DNA of 64,000 nt from Beduinella massiliensis. Its GTDB lineage: Bacteria; Bacillota; Clostridia; Christensenellales; Aristaeellaceae. The stretch's first letter is position 1; each line of letters starts with the position of its first letter. The position numbers and the translations under genes are program-made. Positions 22,917 to 32,224 of this stretch are shown here, one piece after another. The notes below the pieces were generated by a model that made no database searches, was not told the origin of the DNA, and saw nothing but the letters and a program-made list of their open reading frames with translations. The stretch covers positions 3,545,894 through 3,609,893 of the forward strand of contig NZ_LT963430.1 in assembly GCF_900199405.1 (NCBI RefSeq). Reading direction: 5' to 3'.

Positions 22917-24827
22917 ATGATCGCCAAAACCCTATTCAACCGCGCCCCGCTGATGCCGGGCCGCTTCGCCCCGCTGCCGCTGGGCGCGCTCCGCCCCAGG
23001 GGATGGCTGCTTCGCCAGCTTCAGCTCCAGGCGCAGGGCCTGACGGGCAGACTGCCGGAAGTCCTGCCCGACGTCGGGGACGACTGCGCCTGGCTGGGTG
23101 GGCCGGGCCCCGCCAACGCCCACGCCGCCCGCTATCTGGACGGCCTCGTGCCGCTCGCGTTCCTGCTGGACGACGACGCGCTGAAGGAGGAAGCCGCCCG
23201 CCGCGTGGAATGGGTGATGGAAAGCCAGCGCGAGGACGGCTCCTTCGGCCCCGAGATGAAGGACGCCTTCATCGCCCGCGGCGTGATGCTCAAGGCCGTA
23301 TGGCAGTACTACACCGCGACCGCCGAACGGCGCGCGCTGCTGTTCCTGCTGCGCTACCTGAAGTTCCTGCTCTACGACCTGAGCGACCACACCCTCTCCT
23401 CCGAGGAGGCGGCCTGCGCCGCCGACACGCTCTACGTCGCGCTGAACGTCTACAACGTCACGGGCAAGCGCCCGCTGCTCGACCTGTGCCAGCTCCTGTG
23501 CGACCAGGGCAAGGACTGGACGCGCTTTTGCCATACCTTCCCCTACCGCATCCCCATGTACAAGCACACGCCGCCCGCCCAGATGAAGCAGCTTCTTCAG
23601 CAGGAGGACGACGAACGTTCCTATTACGCGCACCTGCAGCGCACCACCCGCGCCGCGACCATCGCGCAGGGGCTGCGCATGCCCGCGCTCAGCTACGTGC
23701 TCACGGGCTCGGGCAAGCACGAGGAAGCCTTCGAGACGGGCATGGCCAAGCTCATGAAGGCGCACGGCACGGCCTGCGGGTGCTTTACCGGCGACACGCT
23801 GCTCGCGGGCGCGAACCCCTCGCAGGGCGTGGACGCGCGCGCGGTGCAGGAGCTCATGTTCTCGCTGGAGACGGTGCTCTGGGCGCAGGGTACGCCCGAC
23901 GCCGCGGACGCGCTGGAGCGCCTCGCCTTCAACGCGCTGCCCGCCTCGTTCACGGCGGACATGCGCGCCTGCCAGTGCGTGCAGCAGCCGAACCAGGTGC
24001 GCGTGAGCCGCGAAGAGCGCGCCTTTTACGACGCGGGCGACGGCGCGAACCTCTTTACCGCCCACGAGGACGCGCGGGTGCTTTCCGGCGTGCATCAGGG
24101 CTTCCCCAAGTTCGCCGCCTCCCTGTGGATGCTCTCGCGCGACGGGGGGCTCGCCGCGATGAGCTACGCCCCCTGCACGCTCCGCTACCGCCTGGGCGAA
24201 ACCGCCGTCCGCCTCTCGGTGGAGAGCGCCTATCCCTACGACGGCGCGGTGAAGATCACCCTTTCGCTCTCGCAGGACGCGGCCTTCCCCCTGCACCTGC
24301 ACATCCCCGCGTGGGCCGAGGGCGCTACCGCCGCCGTGGAGGGCGAGGTCGTCCCCTGCGCGCCGGGCGAGTTCGCCGTGCTCACCCGCCAATGGCACGA
24401 CGGCGACGTGGTGCTGCTCAACCTGCCCATGAGCGCGCGGCTCACGCGGTGGTACCATGCCTCCGCCGCGGTGGAGCGCGGGCCGCTCGTCTTCGCGCTG
24501 CCGTGCGAGGAGGAGTGGACGGCGCTTTGCGACCGCCCGCTTTCGCCCGACTGGGCCGTGAGCGCAAAATCCGCCTGGAACTACGCGCTCGTAAGCGGCG
24601 CGGGCTTCGACGAGAGCGCGCAGCCCGATCAGGCGGGGCCCTTTGGCGAGGGCTGCCCCATCGAGCTGGAGACGGACGCCGTCGCCGTGCCGGACTGGGG
24701 CATGCAGGGCGCGAGCTGCGACCAGCCGCCCATCGCGCCGCCCGTATCCCCCGAAGACGCCGTGCGCGTGCGGCTGATTCCCTACGGCGCCGCGGCTCTT
24801 CGCATCAGTCAGTTCCCGGTCGCATAA
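22917..24827 (+). CDS. GH127-like glycoside hydrolase (beta-L-arabinofuranosidase family)
   Basis: Predicted cytosolic glycosidase, 636 residues, no signal peptide. It matches the DUF1680/GH127 layout: an alpha/alpha-barrel whose start carries the LGALRPRGWLLRQLQLQAQGLTG motif, then the characteristic ANPSQGVDARAVQELMFSLE segment with its conserved Glu, ACQCVQQPNQV with cysteines near the active site, and C-terminal beta domains. Known members release L-arabinofuranose from plant glycans; this one could act on a related sugar. Start chosen is the ATG at 22917, 9 bases after GGAGG. It stands alone behind its own promoter; a metal regulator follows 42 bases later and may be co-transcribed. Confidence 0.83.
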   Translation: MIAKTLFNRAPLMPGRFAPLPLGALRPRGWLLRQLQLQAQGLTGRLPEVLPDVGDDCAWLGGPGPANAHAARYLDGLVPLAFLLDDDALKEEAARRVEWVMESQREDGSFGPEMKDAFIARGVMLKAVWQYYTATAERRALLFLLRYLKFLLYDLSDHTLSSEEAACAADTLYVALNVYNVTGKRPLLDLCQLLCDQGKDWTRFCHTFPYRIPMYKHTPPAQMKQLLQQEDDERSYYAHLQRTTRAATIAQGLRMPALSYVLTGSGKHEEAFETGMAKLMKAHGTACGCFTGDTLLAGANPSQGVDARAVQELMFSLETVLWAQGTPDAADALERLAFNALPASFTADMRACQCVQQPNQVRVSREERAFYDAGDGANLFTAHEDARVLSGVHQGFPKFAASLWMLSRDGGLAAMSYAPCTLRYRLGETAVRLSVESAYPYDGAVKITLSLSQDAAFPLHLHIPAWAEGATAAVEGEVVPCAPGEFAVLTRQWHDGDVVLLNLPMSARLTRWYHASAAVERGPLVFALPCEEEWTALCDRPLSPDWAVSAKSAWNYALVSGAGFDESAQPDQAGPFGEGCPIELETDAVAVPDWGMQGASCDQPPIAPPVSPEDAVRVRLIPYGAAALRISQFPVA

Positions 24828-24868
24828 GGTTTGCGTAGCAGGGGCTGACCCCGAATGGAGGGATCTTC

Positions 24869-25264
24869 ATGTTGGAACAGGAACCCCTGACCATCTCGGC
24901 CGAAAGCTATCTGGACGTCATTCACGACCTGTCCCACAGGGGGCCCGTGCGCTCGGTGGACGTGGCGGAGCGCCTGGGCGTGAGCAAGGTCAGCGTCAAC
25001 AAGGCGCTGCGCGTGCTCAAGCAGGCGGGCTACGTCGTGCAGCAGCCGTATCAGTGCATCGAGCTGACGGAGGCGGGCGTTCAGCACGCCCACCGCATCA
25101 CCTGGCGGCACGAGGTGACGCGCACCTTCCTTTGCGACGTGCTGGGCGTATCCGAGGAGATCGCGGACGCGGACGCCTGTCGCATCGAGCACGTCATCAG
25201 CGACGAGACCGTCGCGCGCCTGGAAGCCTTCGTGCAAAATGAAATGGAAAAGCGCCGGGGTTAG
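24869..25264 (+). CDS. DtxR/MntR-family metal-dependent regulator
   Basis: A 131-residue repressor of the DtxR family. The winged helix-turn-helix covers residues ~10-65 (SVDVAERLGVSKVSVNKALRVL); the dimerisation/metal domain follows (ITWRHEVTRTFLCDVLGV, then DACRIEHVISDETVARLEAF), including the His, Glu and Cys/Asp positions that hold Mn or Fe. It lacks the SH3-like third domain, so it resembles MntR or short IdeR types. GGAGGG lies before the ATG. It is followed after 53 bases by a cation antiporter gene, the likely target. Confidence 0.9.
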   Translation: MLEQEPLTISAESYLDVIHDLSHRGPVRSVDVAERLGVSKVSVNKALRVLKQAGYVVQQPYQCIELTEAGVQHAHRITWRHEVTRTFLCDVLGVSEEIADADACRIEHVISDETVARLEAFVQNEMEKRRG

Positions 25265-25317
25265 CGGCGCAGAGATTCGCCGTAAACCGGCACTTCAAAC
25301 GAGGAGGACCTTACCGC

Positions 25318-26280
25318 ATGCTCGTGCCTGTACTCTTGTTCATCGTGGGGCTCATCTTTCTCATCAAGGGCGGCGATTGGTTTGTGGACGCCGCCACCGG
25401 CATCGCACACCGCTTTCACATGCCGGAGCTGCTCATCGGCGCGACCGTCGTCTCCATCGGCACGACGCTGCCCGAGGTCATGGTTTCCGCCACCTCCGCG
25501 CTCGGCGGGCACGGCGAAATCGCCTATGGCAACGCCATCGGCTCCGTCATCTGCAACACGGCCCTGATCGCGGCGCTCACGATCGCCATCCGCCCCAGCG
25601 CAGTGGACAGGCGCACGCTCGTCACCCCGGTCGGCGCGTTTTTCCTCTGCGCCGTCGCGTACTGCATCCCCGCCTACACGCGCGGGCGCTTTGACCGCAT
25701 GACGGGCTTCATCCTGCTCGCGCTGTTCGTGCTCTACATGGCGTACACGGTGCTGCAGATGAAAAAGACGCCCGCTGCGCGGCCGGCCGACGCCGCCGCC
25801 GCGCCGGAGGGGCCGCTCGCGAAGGACGTCGGCATGCTCGTCGTGGGCGCCGCCGTCATCGCCGTGGGCGCGAACCTGCTGGTGGACAACGGCACCCTGA
25901 TCGCCAAGGCGCTCGGCGTGCCCGAATCGGTCATCGCGCTGACGTTTGTGGCGCTGGGCACCTCGCTGCCGGAGCTGGTCACGGCCATCACGTCCCTGGC
26001 CAAGGGGCACGGCGCGCTTTCCCTCGGCAACATCATCGGCGCGAACATCTTCAACCTCGTACTCGTCTCCGGCGCGTCCGCGGCGCTCGCGCCCTTCGAC
26101 ATCCCCACCGCCGCGCAGGTGCTGGGCCGCCCGTCCTCCCTCGTCGTGGACCTGCCGCTGATGCTCCTCGTCATGGCCGTCCTGACGCTGCCCGCGCTGC
26201 TGCGCGGCAAGCTCAGCCGCTGGCAGGGCGTCTCGCTTCTTTGCGTCTACGCGGCGTACTGCATCTTCCAGTTCACCTGA
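25318..26280 (+). CDS. CaCA-family cation/sodium antiporter (YrbG-like)
   Basis: Membrane antiporter of 320 residues with ten hydrophobic segments and two inverted alpha-repeats. The first contains IGATVVSIGTTLPEVMVS and GNAIGSVICN; the second contains IALTFVALGTSLPELVTA and GNIIGANIFN. The paired Glu in GTTLPE and GTSLPE binds the cation in Ca/Na exchangers. Pairing with a DtxR-type regulator suggests that the transported ion may be manganese or that its level follows metal status. GAGGAGG precedes the ATG, and a terminator follows the stop. Confidence 0.9.
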   Translation: MLVPVLLFIVGLIFLIKGGDWFVDAATGIAHRFHMPELLIGATVVSIGTTLPEVMVSATSALGGHGEIAYGNAIGSVICNTALIAALTIAIRPSAVDRRTLVTPVGAFFLCAVAYCIPAYTRGRFDRMTGFILLALFVLYMAYTVLQMKKTPAARPADAAAAPEGPLAKDVGMLVVGAAVIAVGANLLVDNGTLIAKALGVPESVIALTFVALGTSLPELVTAITSLAKGHGALSLGNIIGANIFNLVLVSGASAALAPFDIPTAAQVLGRPSSLVVDLPLMLLVMAVLTLPALLRGKLSRWQGVSLLCVYAAYCIFQFT

Positions 26281-26289
26281 TTTTCCAAG

Positions 26290-26324
26290 AAGGGCGGCGG
26301 CTTTCGGGCTGTTTCGCCCTTTTT
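26290..26324 (+). terminator. Terminator after the antiporter gene
   Basis: AAGGGCG pairs with CGCCCTT across an 18-base GC-rich loop, followed by a T-run (CTTTTTC). Confidence 0.75.
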
Positions 26325-26420
26325 CAAAATCTTCCCTTTAAGACGCCACATCCATGTCACATTGCGGTGGTATCCTAAACGTCAGGAATGGCGTAAAGTC
26401 ATTTGAATGAGGTGATTTAC

Positions 26421-27128
26421 ATGTCCAAAGCACCCAATATTCTGATTTGCGACGACGACCCCGTCGTTCACCAGTCGCTCGCCCTGTACCTGGACGCGGA
26501 GGAGTTCACCCATGCCGACGCATACGACGGGGAGCAGGCGCTTTCGATGATCGATAAAACCCCGTTTGACCTGATGGTGCTCGACCAGATGATGCCGGGG
26601 CTCTCCGGCATGGAGGTCTGCCAGGCGATTCGCAGGAAGAGCCAGCTGCCCATCATCATGCTTACCGCGCGCGGCGAGGAAATCGACCGCATCCTGGGGC
26701 TGGAGATGGGCGCGGACGACTACATCGTCAAACCCTTCAGCCCGCGCGAGGTGATCTCGCGCATCAAGGCGGTGCTGCGCCGCGCCTCCAACGCGGGCGA
26801 GACGGACAAGCAGGAGGCGCTCACCACCCTGACGTACGGCAACCTGGAGATTCAGCCGGAGCGCTACAGCGTCAAGCTGAACGGCGAGCCCATCTCCTGC
26901 ACGCCGCGCGAGGTGGAGCTGCTCCACCTGCTGGCGAGCCACCCGGGCCGCGTGTTTGAGCGCGAGCAGATTCTCTCGCGCATCTGGGGATACGATTTCT
27001 TCGGGGATACGCGCACCGTCGATACGCACATCAAGCGCCTGCGCCAGAAGCTCAGCTGTCCCCAGCCCTGCGGCTGGGAGATCGTGACGGTCTACGGCGT
27101 CGGCTATAAATTCGAGGTCACCGCATGA
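26421..27128 (+). CDS. OmpR/PhoB-family response regulator
   Basis: Transcription factor of a two-component system, 235 residues. The receiver domain has the acidic pair in LICDDDP, phospho-acceptor Asp55 in VLDQMMPG, Thr in MLTARGEE and Lys in DYIVKPF. The C-terminal winged helix ends with TVDTHIKRLRQKL and VYGVGYKF. The ATG at 26421 follows GAGGTGA; a TTG at 26403 in frame is less likely. Its stop overlaps the kinase start (ATGA). The stimulus is unknown. Confidence 0.92.
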   Translation: MSKAPNILICDDDPVVHQSLALYLDAEEFTHADAYDGEQALSMIDKTPFDLMVLDQMMPGLSGMEVCQAIRRKSQLPIIMLTARGEEIDRILGLEMGADDYIVKPFSPREVISRIKAVLRRASNAGETDKQEALTTLTYGNLEIQPERYSVKLNGEPISCTPREVELLHLLASHPGRVFEREQILSRIWGYDFFGDTRTVDTHIKRLRQKLSCPQPCGWEIVTVYGVGYKFEVTA

Positions 27129-29056
27129 TCCGCAGCTCGTTCCTGCGCCGGACGCTGGTGCTGGTGATCTCCACCATCCTGCTCTTCGCGCTGCTCACGG
27201 CAGGGATTTACTCGCTCGTATCCCCGCAAATCTTTGCCGCCAACAAGATCGACGACATGCTGCCCAAGGGGCGGTTCATCGCCGAGAACTTCGCGGAGTA
27301 CATTTCCGGCAAAATTCCCTCGACGCTGCTGGTCGCGCTCATCGGGTCGAACACCGCCCAGTGGGACGCCACGGTCTGGGTGGTGGATACCAACGGCGAC
27401 ACGATCCTGCGCACGCAGCAAAAATCCGGACGCCGCGTCGGCACGCTGCCCGAAGGGCTCTGGAGCCTGCTGCCGCAGGTGCTCTCCGGCGAGGAATGCA
27501 CGCATATCGGCGTCCTCAACCTGGAGGACGCGTCCTCCAGCACCCGGCGAAACGCCGCCAAAAACAACTCCAGCCCGCTCGGCAGCCTCAAAAACGCCGC
27601 GGGGGATTCCGCGGACTCGAACGACAGCGCGGAACTGATAAACGGCAGCATGGTCGCGGTCGCCGTGCCGATCGTCTACGGCGAGGAGGTACAGGGCGCG
27701 GTGTTCATGGCGCAGTCCATGAACGAGGTCGTCGCAGGCATGGACAGCCTGACGAACGCCCTGATGCTCTCCATCTTCGGCGTCGCGTTCCTGATGCTGC
27801 CCATGGTCTTCTTCCTCGCGATCCGTCTCGCGCGCCCCATGCGCCAGATGCGCGACGTCGCGCTGGCGATGGCGTCGGGTGACTTCACCGTGCGCGCGGA
27901 CGAGGGCGATACCGGCGAAATCGGGGAGCTCGGCGGCGCGCTCAACATGCTCTCCAGCGAGCTCGGGCGCACGATTTCCGCCCTGCGGGTGGAAAGCAAC
28001 CGCCTGCGCTCCACGCTCAACGGCCTGTCCGAGGGCATCATCGCCGTGGACGCGCAGGGAAACGTCACCCACGCCAACCCGGCTGTGCGGGCGCTCTTCC
28101 ATTCCCTGCCCGGTGCTTCGGGTGAGGACCGCGCCGCGCTCGTCGCGTCGCAGGAGGTCTGGAACCTCTACGACGAGGTGCTGCGCACCGGAGAACCGCA
28201 CGCGAAGAACATCCACTTCGGGGACACGGTCGTGCGCGCCTCGGTCTCCCCGCTCGAGGGCGAGCACGGACGGTTCGCGGGCGCGGTCGGCGTGCTCAGC
28301 GACATCACCGCCTCCGAACGCCTGGAGCAGACGCGGCGCGACTACGTGGCGAACGTCAGCCACGAGCTGCGCACGCCGCTCACCGCCATGCGCGGCCTGA
28401 TCGAGCCGCTGCGCGACGGCCTCGTCCGGGACGAGGAGCAGCGCCAGCACCTGTACGACATCATCCTGCGGGAGACCATGCGCCTGTCGCGCCTGGTGAG
28501 CGACATGCTGGAGCTGTCGCGCCTGCAATCGGGCACGTGTTCCCTGGAAAAGCAGGTGTTTAACCCCTCGCGCATGCTGCATTCGGTGTTCGACACCTAC
28601 GCGCAGTACGCGGACGACTACGGGCAGACGCTCCGCCTGCACGCGCCGGATCAGCTGCCGGACGTACTGGGCAATCCCGACCGCACGGAACAGGTGCTCA
28701 TCGCCATACTGGACAACGCGATGAAGTACACGCCGGAGGGCGGCACGGTGGACCTCATCGCCGAGCCCACGCCGGACCTGATCCGCGTCACGGTGAAGGA
28801 TACAGGGCCCGGCATCACGCCGGACGACCTGCCGCATGTATTCGAGCGCTTCTACAAGGCCGACAAGGCCCATCAGGGCAAGGGCACGGGGCTGGGGCTG
28901 GCCATCGCCCATGAGATCATGAAGCAGTTGGGCGAGGAACTCAGCGTCTCGAGCAATCCCGGCGAGGGAAGCGCCTTCATGTTCACCCTGCACTTCGCTC
29001 CGCAAAGCGCGCAGCGCCTGGATAAGGTGCAAGAAGAGCCGAAGGGGCTGGCATAA
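27125..29056 (+). CDS. Membrane sensor histidine kinase (PhoR/WalK-like)
   Basis: Partner of the preceding regulator, 643 residues. Order of parts: membrane segment at ~9-31, external sensor region of about 180 residues, second membrane segment near 215-240, HAMP domain, a PAS-like region (LNGLSEGIIAVDAQGNV), HisKA with His413 in NVSHELRTPLTAM, and an ATPase domain with NAMKYTPEGG, DTGPGI and GKGTGLGLAIAHEI. The layout is that of PhoR/WalK kinases. The gene is last in its operon and followed by a long stem-loop. Confidence 0.92.
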   Translation: MIRSSFLRRTLVLVISTILLFALLTAGIYSLVSPQIFAANKIDDMLPKGRFIAENFAEYISGKIPSTLLVALIGSNTAQWDATVWVVDTNGDTILRTQQKSGRRVGTLPEGLWSLLPQVLSGEECTHIGVLNLEDASSSTRRNAAKNNSSPLGSLKNAAGDSADSNDSAELINGSMVAVAVPIVYGEEVQGAVFMAQSMNEVVAGMDSLTNALMLSIFGVAFLMLPMVFFLAIRLARPMRQMRDVALAMASGDFTVRADEGDTGEIGELGGALNMLSSELGRTISALRVESNRLRSTLNGLSEGIIAVDAQGNVTHANPAVRALFHSLPGASGEDRAALVASQEVWNLYDEVLRTGEPHAKNIHFGDTVVRASVSPLEGEHGRFAGAVGVLSDITASERLEQTRRDYVANVSHELRTPLTAMRGLIEPLRDGLVRDEEQRQHLYDIILRETMRLSRLVSDMLELSRLQSGTCSLEKQVFNPSRMLHSVFDTYAQYADDYGQTLRLHAPDQLPDVLGNPDRTEQVLIAILDNAMKYTPEGGTVDLIAEPTPDLIRVTVKDTGPGITPDDLPHVFERFYKADKAHQGKGTGLGLAIAHEIMKQLGEELSVSSNPGEGSAFMFTLHFAPQSAQRLDKVQEEPKGLA

Positions 29057-29060
29057 AACA

Positions 29061-29111
29061 GTACACCCCGCTTGTTTTCAACTGGTCGTGCTGAAAACAG
29101 GCGGGGTGTAC
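29061..29111. terminator. Long stem-loop between convergent genes
   Basis: A 20-base stem (GTACACCCCGC, then TGTTTTCA, with its complement and one G-T pair) with an 11-base loop lies between the kinase stop and the end of the minus-strand operon. There is no T-run on either side, so termination is inferred from location and stability. Confidence 0.65.
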
Positions 29112-29142
29112 TTGCGCGGCAAACGATGGACGCCGGTTATCC

Positions 29143-30540
29143 CTACGGGGCCGTCTCTGCATCTCCTTGCTGCCGAAGATGCCTCATCAGCTCGGCGCCG
29201 ACGCCCACCAGAACAGCCAGAATGAGCAGGGAATCAAGGGAGGACGGCATAAATGCGCTGCCTCCCTGAAAATATCTGAGATAGCAATTCAAGGACGCCA
29301 GCACGGTGAGCGCGGGCGCAAGGACACGCCTGCGGTTTCCGGCAAAGTATACGATTGAAAGCATGTCCGCCATAAAGAAATAGCGTTCGTGCATGTGCGG
29401 CAGCAGAAACGGAACGACGAGCACCATCAGGAATGCCGCGTCGATTACAAGCGTCGGCGTGAGCCGATCCCGGCAGTGCCAGAGCAGCATGCACAGCACA
29501 ACCGTCGCGCCCAGCGCCATCGCGATGCCCCAGTTGGAGAACATCCAGGGATTCATCTCAGAGGAATCGAACAGCTGAAAGATGGACGGCGCGTTTCGGG
29601 TCAATTCCATGGAATCGTTCATCTGCGAGAAATATGGCGAGAGGACGCCTGCAAAAGAACGCCCGCAAAGCAGCGCCGGAACCATCGCCGCCAGCCACGC
29701 CCCCCCAAGCGTCAGGACGTGCTTGACCTTCAGTCGCTTCATTCCCCACAGGACGAGCAATATCGGAAAGAGAAAGACCGCCTGCAATTTAAACGCCAGT
29801 GACAGGCCGAAGCCGATTGCAGCACGATGGGGCCTGTTTTCGAGAGCCAAGCGCAGGCCGCAAAGCGCAAACAGGGTGTAAATCGCGTCACATTGGCCCC
29901 AGTACGCGCCGTTGAACACGACCGTCGGCAGTGCCAGCGTGATAAAATAGATAGAAAGCAAACGTCCCAGTGAAGGCTCGCCAGCGTTCATCTCCGAAAG
30001 CAACATGACCTCGCGTGCGAGCGCCGCTTCAAAGAGCATCGTCACAAACTTGAACAGGTACAGATCCGGCAGGGGAATCTGCGCGATCATCCAAACAAAG
30101 TACCGGTAAGGCATCGTATAATTGCCGATTTCGGCGCGCATCGCCTGCCCGAATCCGAGAGGCTTCATTTCCGTATACCATTTCGTCAGCCAGTACGTGT
30201 AATCTCCCGTCTCCTTCTCGAGCATCGATAGCCGCATGAGCAGCAGCATGACGCAGCCAAGCGCCGCAAGCAGGTAAAGCGCCAGGCTTCCCTCGAAGCG
30301 CGATATGCTCGAAAGCGCTGCCTGCATGAATAAAAGCCCAACAAACGTGAATAGCGCAGCGATTGCCGCCAGCTGCACAAATTGATTTCCCTCCAGACGC
30401 GGAAAACTGCGCGTCAGCAAAAAGCCGAACAGCAAGGCCGCCATCGCGCCGAGCAGCGCCAACCGCTGCCAGCGCTTCAGTCGCGCATCCGCGAGGCCGT
30501 GGAGCGCGTCGTCCAGCCGGTCCAGAGGATTCCTCATCAT
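29143..30540 (-). CDS. GT-C-like polytopic membrane glycosyltransferase
   Basis: A 465-residue protein with about ten membrane segments. It carries features of lipid-linked-sugar-dependent transferases of the GT87/mannosyltransferase kind: the external-loop motif VFNGAYWGQCDAIYTLFAL, then LSLAFKLQAVFLFPILLV, and LPHMHERYFFMADMLS near the end. Sugar and acceptor are unknown. It overlaps the upstream paralog by four bases (ATGA), so the two are coupled and may work as a pair in wall glycan or glycolipid synthesis. Confidence 0.78.
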   Translation of the reverse strand: MMRNPLDRLDDALHGLADARLKRWQRLALLGAMAALLFGFLLTRSFPRLEGNQFVQLAAIAALFTFVGLLFMQAALSSISRFEGSLALYLLAALGCVMLLLMRLSMLEKETGDYTYWLTKWYTEMKPLGFGQAMRAEIGNYTMPYRYFVWMIAQIPLPDLYLFKFVTMLFEAALAREVMLLSEMNAGEPSLGRLLSIYFITLALPTVVFNGAYWGQCDAIYTLFALCGLRLALENRPHRAAIGFGLSLAFKLQAVFLFPILLVLWGMKRLKVKHVLTLGGAWLAAMVPALLCGRSFAGVLSPYFSQMNDSMELTRNAPSIFQLFDSSEMNPWMFSNWGIAMALGATVVLCMLLWHCRDRLTPTLVIDAAFLMVLVVPFLLPHMHERYFFMADMLSIVYFAGNRRRVLAPALTVLASLNCYLRYFQGGSAFMPSSLDSLLILAVLVGVGAELMRHLRQQGDAETAP

Positions 30541-31958
30541 GCCGTAAGCTCCTCCTTCAGCAGGTACGTTCCGTGCCCCGCGCGCTCGTCAGAGCGAAGC
30601 TGGCTGTACAAGTCATAGGCGACCAGCGCAGTCGCCGCGATCATGATAAGACTCATGTAGCTGAGGCTGTACAGCGCCGGGCCCGGCAGCGCCACGACAT
30701 AGGCGCAGTACGAGGCGAAGCCCACCGCCAGGGGCAGGTAAAAGCGCTTCGGCTTGTACGCCACGACCGCAAGCGCAAGCACGTCCGCCATGAAGAAGTA
30801 GCGTTCGTGCATGCGCGGAAGCACCAGCGGTATGGCGATGACGAGCAGCATCGAGCACAGCAGGATGCTCTCCACGGTCAGCGTCCTTCTCTTCTGGTAC
30901 ATCACCGCGCAAAGGCTAAAGACAAGCGCCAGCGCGAAAAGGATGCCCATGCCGTTGAATTCGCGGAAGCTCGCGGTCGGCATCAGCTGATAGATCGAGG
31001 GCGCGTTCATCGTGAGCGACGTGTAGTTGGCCGCCTGGCTCATGTAGCAGGTGAGCACCGAATGCAGCGTCTTACCGGCGATCAGCGCGGGTGCCATCAT
31101 CGCCATGTATACTACCGGGGCAATCAGCAGATGGCGCAGGCGGAAGCTCTTTACGCTCCACAGCGGCAGCAGAATCGGCAGCAGGAACACGGCCTGCAGT
31201 TTAAACGCGAGCGAGAGCGTGAAAAACACGATGGAGAGGCACGGGCGCTTTTTCAGCCCGAAGTAGAGGCCGCCAAGCGCGAACGCGGTAAAGATCGTGT
31301 CGCACTGGCCCCAATACGCGCCGTTGAGCACGACCGTCGGCAGCAAGAGCGCCAGATGGAAGAAGGAGAGCTGAAATACAGGCCCTTCGCTCTTCAGCGA
31401 CACGAGCTTCATCACAAAGTAGGCGAGCACCACGTCCATCGCGATGGAGACGAACTTAATCATGTAAAGATAGGAAAAGTCGTTGAAGCGCGACATGACC
31501 GCCAGCATGTAGAGGTACGGCGGGTTGTAGTCGCCCAGGTACAGTCCCATCGCGCCCAGGAGGTCTTCCTCCGACATCAGCCAGATCCATTCGCTCAGGA
31601 AGATGTCGTAATCGTCGCTCACGTAATCGAGCAGCGAAATCTTTCCCAGCAGCCCCAGGCCCGTGATCAGCGCCGCGAGCATGTACGTCGCCGTGTTGGC
31701 CCCGCAGCGCCTCAGCATCGCAAACTGCAGCGTCAGCGCAAGCGCATAGACGAAGGAAAACATGCACGTCACCGTGCGCAGCAGATAAGGCAGGTCGCGC
31801 TCGTTATAAGCGTCAAACGTCGCGTAGCGCGCGTGATAGGCAAAATAGGCGAACACCGCCGTCGCCAGCGCAAACAGCACGGCGATCGTCCACCGGCACG
31901 GCTTTGCGTCCACACCGCCGCGCAGCTTATCGTCCAGCCAGTCCTTTTTCAGCGTCAT
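30537..31958 (-). CDS. GT-C-like polytopic membrane glycosyltransferase, paralog
   Basis: A 473-residue paralog of the following gene, with the same motifs: LNGAYWGQCDTIFTAFALGG, LSLAFKLQAVFLLPILLPL and LPRMHERYFFMADVLAL. The order of membrane segments also agrees. It is first in the two-gene unit, and AAAGGATG lies before the ATG. No consensus promoter was found in 31959-32074. The pair probably arose by duplication, but they have diverged well beyond near-identity. Confidence 0.78.
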   Translation of the reverse strand: MTLKKDWLDDKLRGGVDAKPCRWTIAVLFALATAVFAYFAYHARYATFDAYNERDLPYLLRTVTCMFSFVYALALTLQFAMLRRCGANTATYMLAALITGLGLLGKISLLDYVSDDYDIFLSEWIWLMSEEDLLGAMGLYLGDYNPPYLYMLAVMSRFNDFSYLYMIKFVSIAMDVVLAYFVMKLVSLKSEGPVFQLSFFHLALLLPTVVLNGAYWGQCDTIFTAFALGGLYFGLKKRPCLSIVFFTLSLAFKLQAVFLLPILLPLWSVKSFRLRHLLIAPVVYMAMMAPALIAGKTLHSVLTCYMSQAANYTSLTMNAPSIYQLMPTASFREFNGMGILFALALVFSLCAVMYQKRRTLTVESILLCSMLLVIAIPLVLPRMHERYFFMADVLALAVVAYKPKRFYLPLAVGFASYCAYVVALPGPALYSLSYMSLIMIAATALVAYDLYSQLRSDERAGHGTYLLKEELTA

Positions 31959-32074
31959 CGTCCGTTCATCCTTTGCTCTTTCATTCGATTACAGCCGCTT
32001 GCTTTTTTCGCGTTCCTTCCTCAAAATCCCTGCCTCCTGCGAAAAGAGCCCGAAAAATTGCGCATTCTTTTCGC

Positions 32075-32103
32075 TTGACATCCGCGCTGCGGACGTTTAC
32101 AGT
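32075..32103 (+). promoter_or_regulatory. Probable promoter of the first AKR-ferredoxin gene
   Basis: TTGACA, 17 bases, TACAGT, about 120 bases before the TTG start. The rest of 31959-32224 shows no gene. Confidence 0.6.
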
Positions 32104-32224
32104 AAAAAGCGGGCTGTGCCCGCCTCCCTTTCCAAACGGACGCTTCCCCGCGCGCCTGCGCACGCGGCTGCGGCGTGCCATATTTCAAAGCCAATACAAT
32201 TTGTCAGAAAGCGAGGAACCTGCT

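Noticed and set aside
22871-24838. 655-codon alternative plus frame over the GH127-like gene
   Set aside because: Overlaps the recognised family frame almost completely; product is Arg/Ala/Gly-rich with no motif.
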